This document shows, in pieces, positions 62,585 through 64,000 of a stretch of DNA of 64,000 nt. A program made the position numbers and the translations under genes. The stretch's first letter is position 1. Every line of letters begins with the position of its first letter. The notes beneath the pieces were generated by a model. That model was not told the origin of the DNA. It saw nothing but the letters and a program-made list of their open reading frames with translations, and did no database searches. Origin of the DNA: Membranipora membranacea (Eukaryota; Bryozoa; Gymnolaemata; Cheilostomatida; Membraniporidae); contig OU612066.1 in the NCBI GenBank assembly GCA_914767715.1, positions 34,074,283-34,138,282 on the forward strand, in the 5' to 3' direction.

Positions 62585-63405
62585 ATGGCTCCACAAATGA
62601 ACAACAACACTGCTGTTTCAGGTAAAAACATTAAGTGATATTTTATATTATCTAGCGTGTGATTATATGTGCTATAGTCATGTACATCGTGAGAGTTGCA
62701 ACAGAGTAAGTACAATATAATTCTCTTTTACCTTGAGTGTCGTCTCTTGCTGGATCTGACCAAGTGTCTCGAACTTTGCTACATTAGATACACTTCAGAT
62801 TGTACTTACTGATCAATCACTGCTATTTATTAGTAAGTGGGAATGACTGTTACTGAAATTGTCTTTGTTTGTTTTGTTAGATGACGGCAAAAGTGGCATC
62901 GACACTTATGACTACGACTATGTGATAGTGGGGGCTGGACCTGCAGGTCTGCAGATGGCTTACTTCCTTCAAAAATCCTCCCGACGCTATGTCGTCTATG
63001 AGGCAGCAGATAAGGCAGCATCATTCTTCTCTAAGCATCCACGACATAACAAACTGATATCACTAAACAAGAAACACAATTTATACACTGAAGATGAGTT
63101 TAATCTGAGGCACGACTGGAATTCTCTACTCTCCGACGACCAGCAGATGAGATTCACAGATTACTCTGATGATTTGTATCCAAAACCATCAGACCTCTAC
63201 AAATACCTCAATGACTTTGCTGAGAGGTTTCAACTCAATATCAAATACAACACCAGAGTTACCAAAATCACTAAAACAAGCAATACGTTCAGCATAACCA
63301 CTGCATCAGGAAACCAAAATGGTGGAGCTGCCACTTCCTGTACGGCTCGATGCGTTCTTATGGCTACGGGGGCTGTGGAAGAGAACATCCCAGAAAACAT
63401 TCAAG
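62585..63405 (+). CDS. FOXRED2: Second FOXRED2-like gene, exons 1-2, runs off window
   Basis: Exon 1 is 62585-62621 (MAPQMNNNTAVS) and exon 2 is 62881-63405, ending in GTGAGC. The frame is open across the splice junction, and it keeps VIVGAGPAG, RHDWNSLL and MATGAVEENIPENIQG. Against the copy at 4334-10716 there are 14 substitutions and one extra residue in exon 2, many of them conservative (S/T, E/D, Y/F, D/E). That suggests the protein is or was under selection. As in the first copy, no signal peptide is present. Exon 3 would be expected about 2.3 kb downstream, outside the window, so whether the gene is complete cannot be told. Confidence 0.87.
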
Positions 63406-64000
63406 GTGAGCAGCGGCAGGATATTTCTGGAAACTAAAACCATGGAACCCAACCCATATCATGTGAGAATACGATCAATGTAAATTATTATACCTACAAA
63501 GAAATTCCCATCTATAACGCATACACCGCTAAGCAAATTACTCACTGCAATGCAAGTGTCATCTCCTGTATGGTTCTGTTCCAGAGTCCCGTTTCTCAAC
63601 CATATTCTTGTGCTGCGTTATAGGCTACAAAATGCAATTTCAGTTCTATGAAATATCTGTAAATTTCAAACTTGGCAGCACATCAGTAGTCAGTGGCTTT
63701 CTTTGCCATCAGGTAATCCTGCAGCTGGGTGTTTGTCTTTCTGCAGTTTACATTAGCATTCCTTGTTTGAATATTTTACTTGACAATAAATCATTATTGC
63801 TCATCAAGGGTCATAAATTCACCCAACATCTCTACTATCATAATCCATAATTGTGATAAAAATGCAATAAATTCCCTTTCTACAGGTTTTATTTTTATTG
63901 GCTGATCCACAAGATAGAATTGTTTGCTGAATAGAATGAGCCAATGTCAGGGATATAATCCTATTCTATGAAGTGAGCTATTTAACATCCTGTGATGTTA

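Larger units (their letters stand above)
57243..64000. repeat. Right arm of large inverted duplication
   Basis: Matches about 9270-16297 in reverse complement up to the last bases of the window. Differences are scattered substitutions and small indels, including the missing 38-bp insert of 12701-12752 and the missing C-run. FOXRED2-like exon 2 differs at 14 of about 175 residues plus one inserted codon. Apart from the FOXRED2-like exons and the items listed separately, nothing else coding is recognised in it. Confidence 0.88.

Noticed and set aside
57243-64000. Right arm as an assembly duplicate of the left arm
   Set aside because: It is inverted, about 8% different in exon 2 protein sequence, and has independent indels; still worth confirming with long reads.

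Overview
This is a window of an animal (metazoan) nuclear genome, most likely an invertebrate. It is AT-rich, its genes are rich in introns with GT/AG splice sites and in-phase junctions, and it holds piRNA-pathway, Golgi and secretory genes together with P-like transposons, tRNA-derived SINEs and decayed non-LTR retrotransposons. I cannot name the species from sequence alone.

Layout. (1) 1-4333: intergenic, with a small palindromic transposon scar at 16-65. (2) 4334-10716, minus: a complete 8-exon FOXRED2-like flavoprotein gene (665 aa). (3) About 9270-16297: left arm of a large inverted duplication. (4) 17778-28491, minus: a complete 16-exon gene for an 815-aa RRM-MYND-Tudor protein of the Vreteno/TDRD1 type. 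(5) 28.5-38.2 kb: a gene-poor stretch with several broken non-LTR retrotransposon pieces, a SINE and perfect hairpins. (6) 38257-52168, minus: an 11-exon fukutin-related/LicD-family gene (616 aa). Its introns hold a 3.75-kb P-like transposon with a THAP domain (44723-48477, itself hit by another element) and a whole secreted-protein gene on the other strand (41605-43779, 356 aa). (7) 52.8-53.8 kb: another retrotransposon 3' fragment. (8) 55073-57041, plus: a complete 4-exon KLHDC9-like kelch gene (325 aa). (9) About 57243-64000: right arm of the inverted duplication, carrying exons 1-2 of a second FOXRED2-like gene that runs off the window.

All gene models were built by hand. Every splice junction was checked for GT/AG and for codon phase, and each model reads through to a stop. 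The two FOXRED2-like copies sit at the ends of the window and are transcribed outward, away from a roughly 41-kb block holding the other genes.

The most notable observations are: a 34-bp palindrome made of exactly 17 nt from each end of the P-like element, flanked by an 8-bp duplication, which is what P-type excision is expected to leave; the P-like element with a THAP domain; a 38-bp palindrome in one duplication arm with a clean empty site in the other; the inverted duplication; and a nested secreted protein with two copies of a strict C-x16-C-x11-CC-x7-CC module.
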